Source: Apostichopus japonicus (taxonomy: Eukaryota > Echinodermata > Holothuroidea > Aspidochirotida > Stichopodidae). From it: a DNA stretch of 64,000 nucleotides. The notes under the pieces are model-generated. The model had not been told where the DNA came from. It worked only from the letters and a program-made list of their open reading frames with translations, and did not search any database. Positions 35,879 to 48,361 of the stretch are shown piece after piece. Location of the stretch: the NCBI RefSeq assembly GCF_037975245.1, contig NC_092565.1, forward strand, positions 17,525,999 through 17,589,998, read 5' to 3'. Position 1 is the first letter of the stretch. Every line of letters begins with the position of its first letter. The position numbers were made by a program, and so were the translations under genes.

Positions 35879-36672
35879 GTTAACTGCTTGGGCAGCTTTT
35901 GCACCATTGTTATTGTGGTACATATAGAACTGTATACACTTGTAACGAATACTGCTTTCTATATAACTAAGTTTTTTTTTGGTGGCGCTATCTACTAACA
36001 AGAATGTGCGACCTGTGGAAAATTCTATGACGGGTTTCCCGCAGGATAGCCTGGCCGCAGAACCACGTTGCTTGGGGCACATTACGATCAACCTTCAAGG
36101 GGAACAGACGTACTATTGCCAACCAGTATACAACATTAGCCCTACGCAGCAAGATAAACGAGTGAGTTTGGTAAAAGTTAAGTACCTAGGCTAGTAATTA
36201 ATAATCTCCTACACTGCAAATTAGGGAGGTTCATATCGGGAGGGCTCGCTTTTGTTTTCTTGGTCGGAAGCGGCTAATCTGATCATTTCTTTATTGACCG
36301 TACCTGTGGTACTAGTAACGGTCGTTACCGACTAAGGCCCCGAACCGTATCCGGCTAGTAGTAGAATTCCCGTAGGAGTAGGAAAACCAGAAACCACGTA
36401 CCGTGAGGAGGGAGGTAATCATTTCAACCAATTTTCTAGGCACCGAGGCTGGGGGCTATTTTTAAAAGAAGCAGACAGGTCTGATAGTACACAACTATTA
36501 CTTATTAACAACCGGGCGGATTTCGAAGGAACTGCCTATGCTTAGTATCCAGTGCAGTCACACCTTTCCATTGCATCTGTACGAGTTTACATAATTAATA
36601 TCAGACTAGGGGAATACTGCCAGCTAGAACTTCAACGTAACACAACTGAATATCAGCACGCTGGAGTCACTC
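35879..36672. repeat. Spacer of block b (unit II); no gene seen
   Basis: Matches 8146-8930, including the GTAACG..CGTTAC inverted repeat near 36317. No gene is supported. Confidence 0.5.
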
Positions 36673-37415
36673 TATTGAAGTTGAGCAGACTGAAGGACAG
36701 CCTACCTACGTTCAGCTCACTGAGTGTCAGCCAACTGAGGTTCAGCGTACTGATGTTCAGCGTACTGATGTTCAGCCGACTGAAGTTCAGCCAACTGGGG
36801 TTCAGCGTACTGAAACACAGCCTACTGAGATTCTGCAGACTGAATATCAGCCTACCGATCTACCGACGGAGTGTCAGCCTACTGACACAGCCTACTGACT
36901 TTAGGAGGGCGTTGTGGTCAAGTGGTTAAGGCAGTGGACTTGTGATCTAAGGATTACAGGTACGAGCCCTGGCCAGATCATTGCGTTGTGTCCTTGGGCA
37001 AGGCGCTTGATCTCCATTGCCTCTCTTCACCCAGGTGTATAAATGGGGACCTGCGAGGTAACTTGTAAATATAGTTGCGTGCGCCGGTTTGTGGCTGCAC
37101 CCTATGGGAAGTCCCCCGGGGGACACGTGGTTGTGGTGCACTGTGGTGCCCCAGGAGAGATTGATTGAATTGTGCACACTTTGGTGTGTGGGTGTGACAA
37201 GTTACCAATGACCAGGGGTTAAGTTGTAAAGTCATGTGAGGAGGCATTAGCCTCATACAAGACTGTAAACCTTCAACTTTACTGAAGTCCTGCCGACGGT
37301 GTGTCAGCCTACTGAAGTTCTGCCGACGGAGTGTCAGCCTACCGCAGTTCTACCGACTGAGGGTCAGCACACTGAGGTTCTACCGATTGAGGGTCAGCCT
37401 ACTGAGATTCTGAGG
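36673..37415. repeat. 15-bp minisatellite, unit II, split by a SINE
   Basis: The same 15-bp family as 8933-9240, here at 36673-36898 and 37280-37415 with the SINE between. Variant units differ in order and number from unit I. Confidence 0.85.
36899..37279 (+). mobile_element. tRNA-derived SINE, ~381 bp
   Basis: Flanked by TACTGA (36893-36898 and 37280-37285) inside the minisatellite. The head carries a Pol III box A (TGGTCAAGTGG, 36915-36925) and box B (GGTACGAGCCC, 36959-36969) at tRNA-like spacing. The body contains tgtccttgggcaaggcgctt and tataaatggggacctg, motifs shared by many animal SINEs. The tail ends in acctt/caactt-type sequence rather than poly(A), so the partner LINE is not obvious. 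It is absent from unit I. Confidence 0.88.
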
Positions 37416-38094
37416 GGCTCATAGCACGGAATATCAGCCGACCTACGATGAACAATACATTATGATAAACTTTATTGCTTTGTAAATTGTTATATTCCTA
37501 AGTTGCGTTCAATAAAAGTAAGATTAACTGGATCATCTTTTGTTTCTATACTTTCTAGCATTTTGTCTTTCCCTAGAAGGAGAGTTCACATGTCCATTTC
37601 CTGTCACAAGCAAATTAACCTATCCTTTAGGACTCAACGTGGGCCGACGTTACACACTTATTATTTTGTGTTTCAATATCGGATGCATGGCTTCATGACG
37701 ATAGTTTGAATAGATTATTATGCTTTACATTTAACTATAAAGCAGTGTTGTAGCATTTTATCGCCTGATACTCAGCAATATATCTTTGTAACTGGAAACT
37801 GCTTGTCTTGTGTATTTATTTTTCGCACTGTGCTTAGACTAGTGTCATGCACAATATTTCAAATGTGAGGGGCGGCACTACACACTTCCTCTTTGTATGC
37901 GTCACCGACAAAACATGATGGAAATTTCCATCACTCGCAACAGCTCTCACTGCATAGGTACACATAGCAAGTAAATGAAAATTCAAAGGCACATTGAACT
38001 TCCCTTTAGACTCTCGTACAAGTTACACCTATGCATGCAAATGTGATATAAAAAGGGATGGAAATTTCTATCAGGTATTGTCGGTTACAAATGT
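37416..38094. repeat. Duplicated block c (unit II); no gene seen
   Basis: Matches 9241-9322 and then 12691-13240 directly, giving the empty site for the LINE at 9323-12690 (near 37523). No coding signal. Confidence 0.6.
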
Positions 38095-38820
38095 AAGGAC
38101 AAAGTCTCCGTGGTACACATCAGTGCTTCCAAACAATTCGTGGAGCTGCAAAGATATACGACATTCATTTTAACGAAGCTTTGAGAAGTAAGTTGGTATT
38201 TTAAGTACTTTGTAATCAGAACTAGTTATATAGATAACGAGACACGAATGGAATTATATTTTCTAATGCTTCAGAACCTCCTAAGACTTGCTAGCTAATT
38301 ATTTCAGGCGACGTTGCCGTCCAAAATCAACAGGTTCTTCCAAATCAACGTGTACGCATGGCCTACATGGAAATCATATTATAGCCTATTGGTCATACAC
38401 CTAATCGGCATTGCTCCAAAAGAGAAACTTTTTATTTAATTATTCTCATACTTTCCATTGTCGCAATGTGTATAACACGTGTCATGTTTTACGTTGGAAA
38501 ACAAGAAACAATGGCACAATTTAGCCGTAAATTCCGAGTTATTGTAGAATTAGTGATTTTTATGAATAAAGGTATTGGACAGAACTGGTTAGTTGGATAA
38601 AACTTAACTTCATTTCAGGTTCTGTCTATTGTACACGGTGTTGTTCCGTGACTCTAATGATTCGTTAGCGGCAAAGCTGAACACAAACTTCCAATTAACA
38701 TTCGTTTCCATTTCGTCAAAGAACAAGACCTACACACGGAAGTAATATATAGACTGGAAGGAACTTCTGCAACTACAGTTGGTACAAGCACAATAACGTA
38801 AAGTAGCACTAACCGACAAT
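38095..38820 (+). pseudogene. Possible TM/SEA-like membrane protein, copy 1
   Basis: Weakest of three copies (others 39900-40625 and 59913-60690). The first exon keeps the frame THQCFQTIRGAAK-like up to a donor gtaagt near 38168. The second exon has frameshifts and stops in the membrane segment. The last exon reads GKAEHKLPINIRFHF, a beta-strand pattern like the second half of a SEA domain, and ends at gtaaag near 38802. Evidence for a gene comes mainly from the unit III copy. Confidence 0.4.
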
Positions 38821-39424
38821 GTTAACACTTGTAAAATACAGGCCTACTTATTTGTCTGGTAATTGTAGGAAAAAAACACTGAAAGGTATTTGGTTATACG
38901 TTTTACGTGTAGTTTTTGGTAGAAACATGACAAGAATTATTCCATACCATAGGTTGCATTTTTCAGCTCTCTTGCCCTCAACTTACTGAAACTTTATCTC
39001 TTCTGCAAACAGACTGGTTAGTTTGGAAGAGCTGATTTGTTCACGCCTTGCCATGTCTGCCTTGATATGATAGTGATTTGGCTACTAGCTGTGTGATGAG
39101 TTGTATAATAGACGAATAGGCAGCTCAACTAAGGTGCGAAAAGATGGGACTGATCACTCAGTTAACCAACTAGAAAAAACCTGACGTTCAGTACAAACGG
39201 CGGGGTTTTGGATGCAACCTATAGCTAATGGACACTTTCGCGGCATGAACGTTAAAAAATTTGCAAGGGGCGTAATAAACTTTTTAATGTCTAAATGACC
39301 CAGCCAACATAAAAATACACAGGTATAGGCCAAGCTAAAGCTAGGCTCGCAATGTTGAAGCTCTGAAGCTGTTCAGATGGAGTTTTTTGCAATAGCTTAG
39401 ACTGACCCTTGGAAGTTTAGAGAG
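38821..39424. other. Spacer between membrane-protein copies; no gene seen
   Basis: About 430 bp private to this place, then sequence matching 13250-13440 from 39256. No frame is supported. Confidence 0.4.
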
Positions 39425-39655
39425 AAGGCCCGGTCACACTATACCGATTTTTTATCGGAATACTATCCGATTTTCCCGGAGGAATCGAAACAGCCTGTTT
39501 TTCGTTCGGGTCTTCTAGCCACAGTGATAAAGGACCTGATTTGTTATCTGTTGAGCCATTCCGATGTGGAATAGCGCTCTCCTAACTTTTGATATTGACT
39601 CCGTTTCCTTTTATCGGATAGCTATCCGATTTCTCTTCCGATTTTTCGATTTTGT
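39425..39655. mobile_element. Possible MITE fragment (truncated)
   Basis: Starts ggcccggtcacact, a sequence often seen at DNA-transposon ends. It has subterminal inverted pieces built on atcggatagctatccgat. The matching right terminus is missing and no target duplication is visible. It lies exactly at the joint of a local 1.8-kb duplication. Confidence 0.35.
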
Positions 39656-39899
39656 GTCATGCACAATATTTCAAATGTGAGGGGCGGCACTACACCTTTT
39701 CTCTTTTTTATGCGTGACTGACATTACATGATGGAACTTTCCATCACTCGCAACAGCGGTCGCTGCATAGGTGCACATAGCAAGTAATAATGAAAGTCTA
39801 AAGGTAAATTGAACTGACCTATTGACTCTCGTGCTACGTGCACATATGCATGGAAATATGACCAAAAAACTGAAGGAAATTTCCATTATGTATTTTGGT

Positions 39900-40625
39900 T
39901 ACAAATATACAGGTAAATTTTAGTCTCCGTGGTTCACACCAGTACTTCAAAACAATTCGTGAAGCAGCAAAGACTTACGACATTCATTGCAACGAAACCT
40001 TGGGAAGGAAGTAAGTAGTTGAGAACTTGGTAATCAGAATTAGTTAGTTTACGAGACACAAAGGAATTATATTTACTAACGATCATTAACTTGTCAGTAA
40101 GCCTTGTTAGTTAAATATTCAGGCAACGTTGCAGTCCCAAATTTACAGGTTCTTCAAAAGCAACATGGAAGCAGATTATAGCCTATTGGTCATACACCAA
40201 CCATTTACTCAAAAAGCTAACCTTTCTTATTATTCTCATACTATCCATTGTCGCAATGTGTATAACACGTGTCATGTTTACGTTGGAAAACAAGAAACTA
40301 TGGCCCAATTTAGCCGTAAATTCCGAGTTATTGTGGAATTAAGGAATAAAAGAATTTGACAGAACTGATCAGTTGGATGATAGTTTAACTTCATTTCAGC
40401 TTCTGGCTATTGTACTCGGTGCATTTCCGTGACTCAAGTGATTCTTCAGCGGCAAAGCTAAACACAGTTTTGCTGTATATGTTTCCTTCATTAAAGAACC
40501 TAAAGTATATAACCCCAACTCCCGGTTAACATTTTGCCAAAGAGCAAGACCTACACACGAAGAAATATATAGACTGGAAGACACATCTACAACACAAGTG
40601 GCACAAGCGAAACAACGTAAATGCA
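39900..40625 (+). pseudogene. Possible TM/SEA-like membrane protein, copy 2
   Basis: The first exon reads RGSHQYFKTIREAAK to a donor GTAAGT at about 40010. The second exon starts after ttaaatattcag (40123) and encodes the same membrane segment as copy 3, but a lost T (catgtttacg for catgttttacg) shifts the frame before the SEA-like part. The third part reads GKAKHSFAVYVSFIKEP and is open for about 55 codons. Two TGA codons in the second/third part are shared with copies 1 and 3. Confidence 0.45.
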
Positions 40626-41811
40626 AGCCTACTTATTTGCCTAGTATCTGTACGTTTGTGGTTTTACGTTTTACGTGTAAGTTGAAGTATGAACATTAAC
40701 AGTTTCTCAGGGGGCGTAAAAACTGTTTAATGCCTAACCGACCTAACCAAAATAACAATACACAGGTTTAGGCCAAGCTTAAGCCTAGGCCCGTTAGGCT
40801 GGAGCTGTTAAGATGGGTTTAATTTTTCAACAGCCTAGACTGACCCTTGGAAGTTAAGAGTTAGAATGTGACATACTCTCAGTTTATTATTTTATGTCAT
40901 ACTGAGGTAGGGTCCCTCTCATCTTACTGCTCCTTCTGCAACATACGTTTCACTCTTGTTGTTGTTTGATGGACGAGATCATGGGATACATTATTGCTGA
41001 GAAGAAAGTTACTTATTTTCAAAGTATAATTAATTGAATTTGATTTGATCAATCTTGACGAAAAGAACTATGAAATTGTGTTTGCCGTTGGCTCCTGGTC
41101 TTGGTCCGGCCATTCGTGTGATGTCTGTCAAACTGCTGAACTGAAACTGTTAATTGGTCGGACTACAAAGTGATCCTCATTAAAGTATCGTACGAATAAA
41201 ATTTCTAGTCGGTTAGTGGGTCATATCTAGTATGTACACCACAGAGTGGGTTTTATGGTTTTAAGAACGTACACATTTGTTATTCTGTAAATAATCTTGA
41301 TATGCATTTGTGTATTAAAGACGAATACTTGCTTGCTGGTAGTGGACACTTGTTGAACTTTGCATGTGATGGATCATGATTGACATCCTAGCATATTTGC
41401 GGCAGTTAATCGGTAATTGTACACTGCAAAAACCTGATTGTAGCTACCTTCAGATAACCACCTTGTGTGATACTGGTTTAGTTGTTACAGCAAAAAATAT
41501 TTGTATATCCAAAATATGTACGCTATTGCTGCAACATATGCAGAAATAGGTAACAAGCAAACTACACTTACGGCTTATACCAACAATAACTATATCCTGG
41601 TCTGTCATTTCAAGTACACATTTTAGTTGAGGTTCATGGAACTTAATTCATAATCAACGATTAATTTGGAGTATTACGGGACTGGATATAAAGTTGTCCT
41701 GATCAACTTCAAAAGATGTCCAGACTCACCAAACCTCAATCTGCATATGCTATAAAAGACACTCCACGATTAGGTACGCAACACGTCTGTAAATGTATTG
41801 AAGAAAGAACG
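40626..41811. repeat. Duplicated block d, upstream part (unit II)
   Basis: Matches 13250-15480 in part and 60780-61899 closely. No gene is seen. Confidence 0.6.
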
Positions 41812-42970
41812 AACATTCTGTAAACTCCCCCAGGTTTGTGGTTTTGTTTGTCAAATTGCAGGGGCAGAGTGAATTGAAGCATTAGTCAAAGTGAGTTCAG
41901 AAAAGGCATATACAAATATGGTTGGTGGCGTTATCTCTGAGGAAATACATTTTTTTCGTAGATATCTTCAAGCTATTTGGCAAAATCGCATAACGAAAGC
42001 ACCACTACTAAACAGTTTATAAAAAAAATGGTTGTCAAGTGTGTAACAGTAGCGATCAGTCGAGTTCTTGCTGAAACTACAACGGAAATCACTGGTAATG
42101 AGGCAAGCACGTAGCCAGGGAGGTGGGTGGAGGCTGAGTCAATTTATTGATCTGTCAATGAGAATGCTTTGCCCTACTGCGAGGGGTCCAGTGCCTGCCA
42201 TAGGGCAATTGGAAACAATACGATATGGTGGACTTTAGAGGCGTTTATCCAATCGGCTGTCAAATTAAATTTAAATGTTCAAAATACTGGATATGATAAG
42301 CCTAACATTGATTTATTTTGGTAGAAATTTTGCAAGAAGGTAGTGATTCCCACAAAATTGAAGCTACTTCTCGGGTGACCTATTCCAATCCGTGGCACTG
42401 TGGCAGTAGCCAGTCGTACAAAGCAAACAATAAAATGGTACCATGGTGTGGTACCAGTTGAAAGATTAAAGCCTACAGCAGAGTAGCCGGGTTTTGGGGT
42501 TAAATTAGGAGAATATTCAGGCCAAATCGAGCGAATAGGCCAGCAACATTTTTGTTCGCATTCTGCCCCTATAAATATGTAGCCTACAATTCGTTGGTTT
42601 GTATTCCTTTTCAATAGGGTAACGGCTTAGATACATTTCAAAAATATGTGGGTTGTACCACCCTGCCTATGAATATGTTTTTAGTCATAATGGGAATGAG
42701 ATATTCCAATTTCTTCAGCTCTGAAACTTTGTGTGAGATATACGTCGTGTTCTCTATTATCCCATGTCATGATCCCCATCCCCTGTCCCTCTCTCTTCTC
42801 TCTTTTCTCTCTCCACTTCTCTCTCTCTCTTCTCTTAGTTTTTCTCTCTTTTTGTGAAGGCGACGCTTACCCCCCCCCCCCTCCCAGGCTACGCGTTTGT
42901 AGTTGGACAGGTGTAGTTGCTAGTGTAGCAATTATAGGTATTCTCACGCTAGGCTCCTTGCCAGGTATAA
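41812..42970 (+). pseudogene. LRAT fragment psi-B, unit II
   Basis: Bases 41812-42103 and 42900-42970 match LRAT-1 from the linker after NCESF (cccccaggtttgtggtttt) to the middle of the zipper. The full-size hAT-like insertion lies between. Homology ends at ccaggtataatg, as in the unit III psi-B. Frameshifts are frequent and both LRAT domains are absent. Confidence 0.8.
42104..42899. mobile_element. hAT-like insertion in psi-B, unit II (796 bp)
   Basis: Flanked by TAATGAGG (42096-42103) and TAGTTGGA (42900-42907). Ends are CAAGCACGTAGCC and, reverse-complemented, CAAACGCGTAGCC. A CT-rich tract and a C-run occupy 42775-42886. No transposase frame is present. Confidence 0.75.
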
Positions 42971-44559
42971 TGGTGAATAAATACATTTGTCATACGATAT
43001 ACTGTTCTTCAGTGTGTTTTTGCTCATCTGTGTACCTATCTAATGGGTGGGCACTGTTGATAATTTGCAACTGATTACTTACATTAGATAAGGTCAAGTA
43101 TAGTTCAGTGGCTTCATAGTTTCCAATGTATGTGTGGAAGCTAGGGAGAGGGGTGGGGAAATTTCTGAGGAGAGAATATATCAAAATGTCGGGGTCCTTT
43201 GCTAACTTTGGTAAACTTTATGCAATAGCAACCAGCCTTATATATACTTCGTTCGAGCGGTGATGCGTGGGGCTGACAATTAAGGCATTGGCCAACTTGA
43301 AATGACGATCTGTGTATACCAGAACTTGCTTAAAAATTACTAAAGCAGTTTTGTAATGTACTTTGTATGGATAGATTGAACTTCAAATACACAGCTAGTA
43401 ATCTACTGCATATAATTATGCTGTAACCAGATGAAGCTATGAAAGTTGTGTTTGTTTATAACTTTACTATTCTTTGGATCACCTTTCTTGTTATGAAAGG
43501 CTTCTACGGGTACCCTTTGGAACCTCTGTGGTCATTTGTAAGCCTTGAATCATTGTTGTAGTACTTGGGAACTATATGGCTCAAGCCTGGTTTAAATGTG
43601 TATGGGACACTTGTCTTGTGTGCGGCGGATTTATTGTGTATATTCATTATATTGAGTAGATGACGATAGTAATTGTGCTTATAACTTGAATATTAGAAAG
43701 TCACAGTGTCAAAGGTGAATTTTTGAAATTGGCATAACTCCATTCAAACTTGAGATAATTTTGTTGAACCATGGCATGTTTCTTGCAGTACATCTTCAAT
43801 TTGCTTTCATGCATATTAATGAAGGGATGGGGAAATATGTCATCATAACCACAGCAAGATGAACCTCCTCAAGGTATTGAAATCAATCAATCATTGCTTT
43901 AGAGTGGTCACCGGCAGCCTCTACAAATTTAGTTTGTGCTATCCCAAATAACCTTTACGACTTTTCAACGTGAAGCATGTGTGCTTTGGTACAAAGCTAC
44001 GCATTTCATTGTATGCATCGGTGGAATCCATCAGAAAAACTTTATTTTGACACGGCGTTAGAGTGAAGTTTAATAATTTGCTTATAGGGGTTGTACTCTT
44101 TAAGCTCATATGTATTGACTAACATGATAGAAAATTAAATAATGGTCAGCAATGCTCAAATTTAAACAGCATTTTACCCATCCTGACATTTTACATACTT
44201 TTAATTTACTATTTCAATAATACTCAAACGCTACGAACATGTTTGAGAATCAGATCCTCTGGAAATTTACATTTGAAAACATGCTAACATTTGGGGCCGA
44301 TACTGATGACCTTTAACAAGTTAAATGAAAAAAGTTATGTGTTAATTCCAATTATGTTGGGAGTAGAGTAAGCTTCTTGACTTTATTTTCCATTGTATTG
44401 CAATCATGGATTTTGTGTCTCTTCGATTTATTTCATATTCGATCATTCAATCCAGACCTCCATTTTATGTGTTGCATGAACAAAAAAGACTAGGGCATAT
44501 GATTGTAGAGGAAATTGGTGAATACTGTTTCATGTGTGAGCACTAGTAGTGTTGATGCG
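42971..44559. repeat. Duplicated block d/e joint (unit II); no gene seen
   Basis: 43000-43840 matches 63120-63820 and partly 16070-16490. 43840-44556 matches 18692-19440, the LRAT-1 upstream region. The joint near 43835 is the empty site of the hAT-like element at 16499-18691. No frame is supported. Confidence 0.6.
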
Positions 44560-46727
44560 TAGCACATCAGTTCATGTCAGTGCCAAACGGTGCACATCAT
44601 CTCTTAAAATCGATTTGTATATGATTTCTTGTAATGTAAACATAACACAAAGTTGCAAATCGTTTGCAATTAAAAGAAGAGAGAGAGCTAAAAATATTGA
44701 AATTTAGTATGTTCATTGTATTGATTGCATTGACCAGTCAAGGGGTCGAAAGTATTTATGTAAATCCAATTTACCCATCTCCCTCCCCCTGGAGCAGTTC
44801 AGATTAAATTGAAAAGTCAAGGCGTGCCTCATTGTTTACTACAAGCACTTAGGCTGCTGATTATGATGTGGTAGGTGAAGGAGTGGAGTTGGGTGTGGAA
44901 AGAGTTGTCAGTTTTTCTAAATTATATTCACCCTTTCAGGAAGGAAAATACCTTGATACCGCACAACAATTCTAGCCATGTAAACCTACGTCTATGTTTT
45001 TAACACTCACTGACGAATCTGAACTTCCTAACCACGGGAATTATCTTACATATATTAAACCAGCCTACGAAGGATCAACAGTTGTCTTTTGGGACCAATA
45101 GGATTATATCAGCAGCCATTCACCCTATTTCCAACAAACAGAGTTAACTAGACTTCTCTTGATCCATTCACACAGAATCCGTTTCCTGCATAAAACGAAA
45201 GACTGCACAACATGTACCAGCGAAACGAGGTTTCATTAAAGGCCCTTTCTCTTTCCTCTCCCACCAACTGAAGGCTGCTAGATTTCACCCAACTTCGTTA
45301 TAGTCAACATCCGGAAAGAAAATGGCAGCCTCGCCACTGATCTGTACTCAAAACTACAGACACATAACAGTATATCCATGCTTCTACATGCCAACCACAC
45401 CACCGTAAGACCAGCAATGCGGACAGTCAAGTACTTTGCCTTCGCCAAGTTTGCTCTAATAATTCCAGTTTTCTTCACCGTGTATAAGGCTGATAGCAGA
45501 ACCTCGTTGTCAGGGGATACAATGTCAGGAGAGTTCACCAAGCAATTAAAAAAGCTTACTCCCTCTTTCGATACACTCTCCGGGAATAGAAAGCGAAGTG
45601 AATACGTCCAGATGCGCAAATTACTAACAACCATATCAAATCCTGCACACCTCATATCATCTTCAAAGAGCCATTTATGACAGGCTAACCATAGTCGAGT
45701 CACCCCATTTCGAGTCACTCCAAGATAAATGTATGTCGTCCAGTTACAGGATTGTTGACAATTGACAATTCATAATCATGGACGTTAAATATGAATCTAA
45801 GAGACTGACTTCGGTCAGCTTGCGGATTTGATAAGCCGTAATGGCTTCTTCGCGAGTTCCTGCTTGCAGGAGGTTCTGAAATACATACAAACATACATTT
45901 CATACATACGCCCGTTCTCCACAAGACTTAATGGTTCGTAATGCTTTGCCACCTTTAGCATAAGACTCCACTTCCATCCAGCATAGTACTTTGAACTGTC
46001 CTCTTCTATCTAGGTGCATAGTCTGCAAGGTCCATTTCTCGTATTGGGTTTTTCACCCGCCAAACCACTCAGCCCACGAACATAACCAAGAGTTACATCA
46101 CTTGTGCTACCTCTTATAAAATTTACCTCATTCATTGCAGAGTGTGTAATACCCAATATGAAGACGAGACAAAGAAAACTTTCACGAAACGTTTCACTGA
46201 CCAAAAATCGACAGTCAACACCATTAAAACTGAAACTCCAGTTGGGCATTGTATGACATGCATAGGATATTCGATCTTCCTCTTTACACTATTTTGGATA
46301 TGGTCCATCGAGGCATGGCACTTCTAGTTAACAGTCCGTCTACAATTTGCCTCGGCAGAGACCGACTGTGGATTGAACGCCTTCTCATCATTCAACCACA
46401 TTGTCTCAAAATCCCTTTTTCTTTCTTACCTCCGTCCACTCTCAAATTTTCTCTCCACATTCAAGTTTTCCTTCCTATTCCCCTTTCTAGTCCCCTCCAT
46501 TACTAACTTCCTCCCATTGGTTCACCTCTCAAAGTTTCAATCAAGATGTCCCAGACCTTAATTTCCTTGTGTCTATATATGTCTATGTTTGGTATCTATG
46601 TTTGCTCTATATTTATTGCTTATTTGTCCAATTTTTACTGTATGTCCTTCTGTATCTCTTAAAGTGTTCTTAGTTTTATTTCCGTTTCAGTTTGTCGCTG
46701 AAGAGGATCTTGCTAGGATCAAAACGT
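44560..46727 (+). mobile_element. Degenerate Penelope-like retroelement
   Basis: About 2.17 kb inserted in sequence that is continuous in unit I near 19435-19445. On the plus strand, VNIRKENGSLATDLYSK (about 45301) matches the post-catalytic RT region of Penelope-like elements (NGxLxTDLYxKPTDTH). Around 46145, VCNTQYEDETKKTFTKRFTD and then KTETPVGH match their GIY-YIG endonuclease, followed near 46365 by WIERL. Stops and shifts break the frame, and the RT core with its YxDD is not found. It ends with a degenerate hammerhead-like motif. The insertion lies about 170 bp upstream of the LRAT-2 ATG. Confidence 0.75.
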
Positions 46728-46730
46728 CAG
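46692..46730 (+). ncRNA. Degenerate hammerhead ribozyme-like motif
   Basis: CTGAAGA, then a GATC/GATC stem with a TTGCTAG loop, then AAAACGTC. Functional hammerheads need GAAA after stem II; here it is AAAA, so activity is doubtful. Penelope-like elements are known to carry hammerheads in their terminal repeats, and this sits exactly at the 3' end of the element. Confidence 0.4.
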
Positions 46731-46893
46731 ACCCTTTAAAGTTAACATTAATATTTTTCTTACTCGTTCACGTGATTCAAATGAAACTGAGTCATGCTAT
46801 AGCATTGTGGTGAAAGATGTTTTGAAAGTGTAATTGCAAGCTTTTTCTCCCGGAATTGGCAGGCGTTGCATGGTTTGTTCTTCTTCAGACAAG

Positions 46894-48361
46894 ATGTCTC
46901 AAGATTTAATCAGCCTCGACAGTGCGAGTCCCGAGACGAAATGTTGGTGCCTCGAACCTGATGAAAATTTATACGTAAAATATAGTGACTACGACCATGA
47001 AGGTAGGGATGTGATTCTATGCGAAAGGTGTGGATGTGAAAACCGTGAGATTACGGTGTGTGACGACGTTGGAAAATCTCCCGCAGACAAGGAGTTAAAG
47101 AACCAATCAAGTTGCACTGTGATTAATACACCAGCAGAGGCGAGGAAACGACTACGAGCTGGCGATCATGTCGCGTGGGGAAGGAAGAAAGACATTGTTC
47201 TGACAACAGTGAAGTATGACCACCACGCCATCGTAGAGTCGATTGATAAAGAAAACCTGTTCATTATCGAATACCAGAAAAAAAAGAATTCAGAGACGTT
47301 TAAAATCCAAACATATGACATATTCCTTGTCCTCCGATCAAATGGGTTATGGTGATTTCTATTGCATTAATTACCCGCGACTGTTAACTCAGCTGAATCC
47401 ACCATGGATGGTACTTGGCAGAGCCTTAAGTAGATTGGGTGAACGTGGGTATAACCTTTTCTTTAACAATTGTGAATCTTTTGCAACCTTCTGTAAACGT
47501 GGTGTCGCTCGGTCTTTGCAAGTCTCTGAAAATATTTGCAAAGTTATTACTAAGATAGCGAGAGAGCTACAAACAGTGTGTAAGTCCCAGAGGTTTATAG
47601 CTTTGTTTTGGAACTTTGCAGGTGCAGAAGGGATTGAAGTAGTAACGAAACAAACAAATTTGGTTGGAGGTGTATTGTATCTTGTTTTTGAGGGAATGTT
47701 GTGTTTTGTAGATATCTACAAGCTATTTGGTCAAAGGAATGACCAAGGTATAACGAATAAGCAATTTACAGCACTGGTAGCCAAGCGTGTGCTTCTTTCG
47801 GTCGGTAAAGTTGCTATAGGAACTTATACGGGATACCTCGGTGGTTTAGCAGGGGGATGTGTTGGTGGAGCAATTGGGGGTGCAGTGACGTTAGGCTCAC
47901 CGCCAGGTATAGCGTTTGGCACGACTTTTGGAGCTTTCATTGGTAGCGTAGCAGGAGGTGTTGGTGGTGTTGCTACCTTGAGTGGTTACAGGACAATCTT
48001 ATGGTCCCTTGCGAACTCCGCAGATGTTAAGTCTATTACTGAGTTAAAACTTGGTGACCATATCATCCTTCCCGGAGATGCGTTCCTGCATCCCCGTTGC
48101 CATGCCATTTTATCTGGTACAGATCGCGTAAATAACAAAATAAAAGTGATACGAAACGACTTTACACGTGGTGTCGTCGAAGAATGGATTAAATTTGTGT
48201 CAATGCAGAAAATGAAGTATGATTTAGGGGACTGTTATCCGGTACCAAAAGTCCTACAAAATGCAAGATGTAAACTTGGTACAAAGAGGTATAGCATTGC
48301 TACTTACAACTGCAAAACATTTGCAGTGGAACAAAAGATGAAAAAGGAACTTAACTTTTAA
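46894..48361 (+). CDS. Double LRAT-domain protein (LRAT-2), one frameshift
   Basis: Paralogue of LRAT-1 along its full length. ATG 46894 opens the Cys-rich N-terminus (ILCERCGC) and the first half of LRAT domain 1 (GDHVAW, YDHHAIV). That frame stops at 47353-47355. The rest of the protein is in the +1 frame from about 47310 to 48361: NNCESF, the hydrophobic linker, the glycine zipper (GGLAGGCVGGAIGGAV), CHAILSG and TYNCKTF. The net shift is one extra base near 47305-47316 (atccaaacatatgac), partnered by a 3-bp deletion nearby. All key His and Cys residues remain. Either a young pseudogene or a sequencing error in an intact gene. Confidence 0.8.

Noticed and set aside
35421..35927. 168-codon plus-strand frame as a functional small LRAT gene
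   Set aside because: It starts inside transposon sequence, lacks the N-terminal half and ends before the NCKTF cysteine; its unit I twin has an in-frame stop.
36915..36969. A tRNA gene
   Set aside because: Box A and B are present but the acceptor and anticodon stems do not close, and it is the head of a 381-bp SINE with target duplications.
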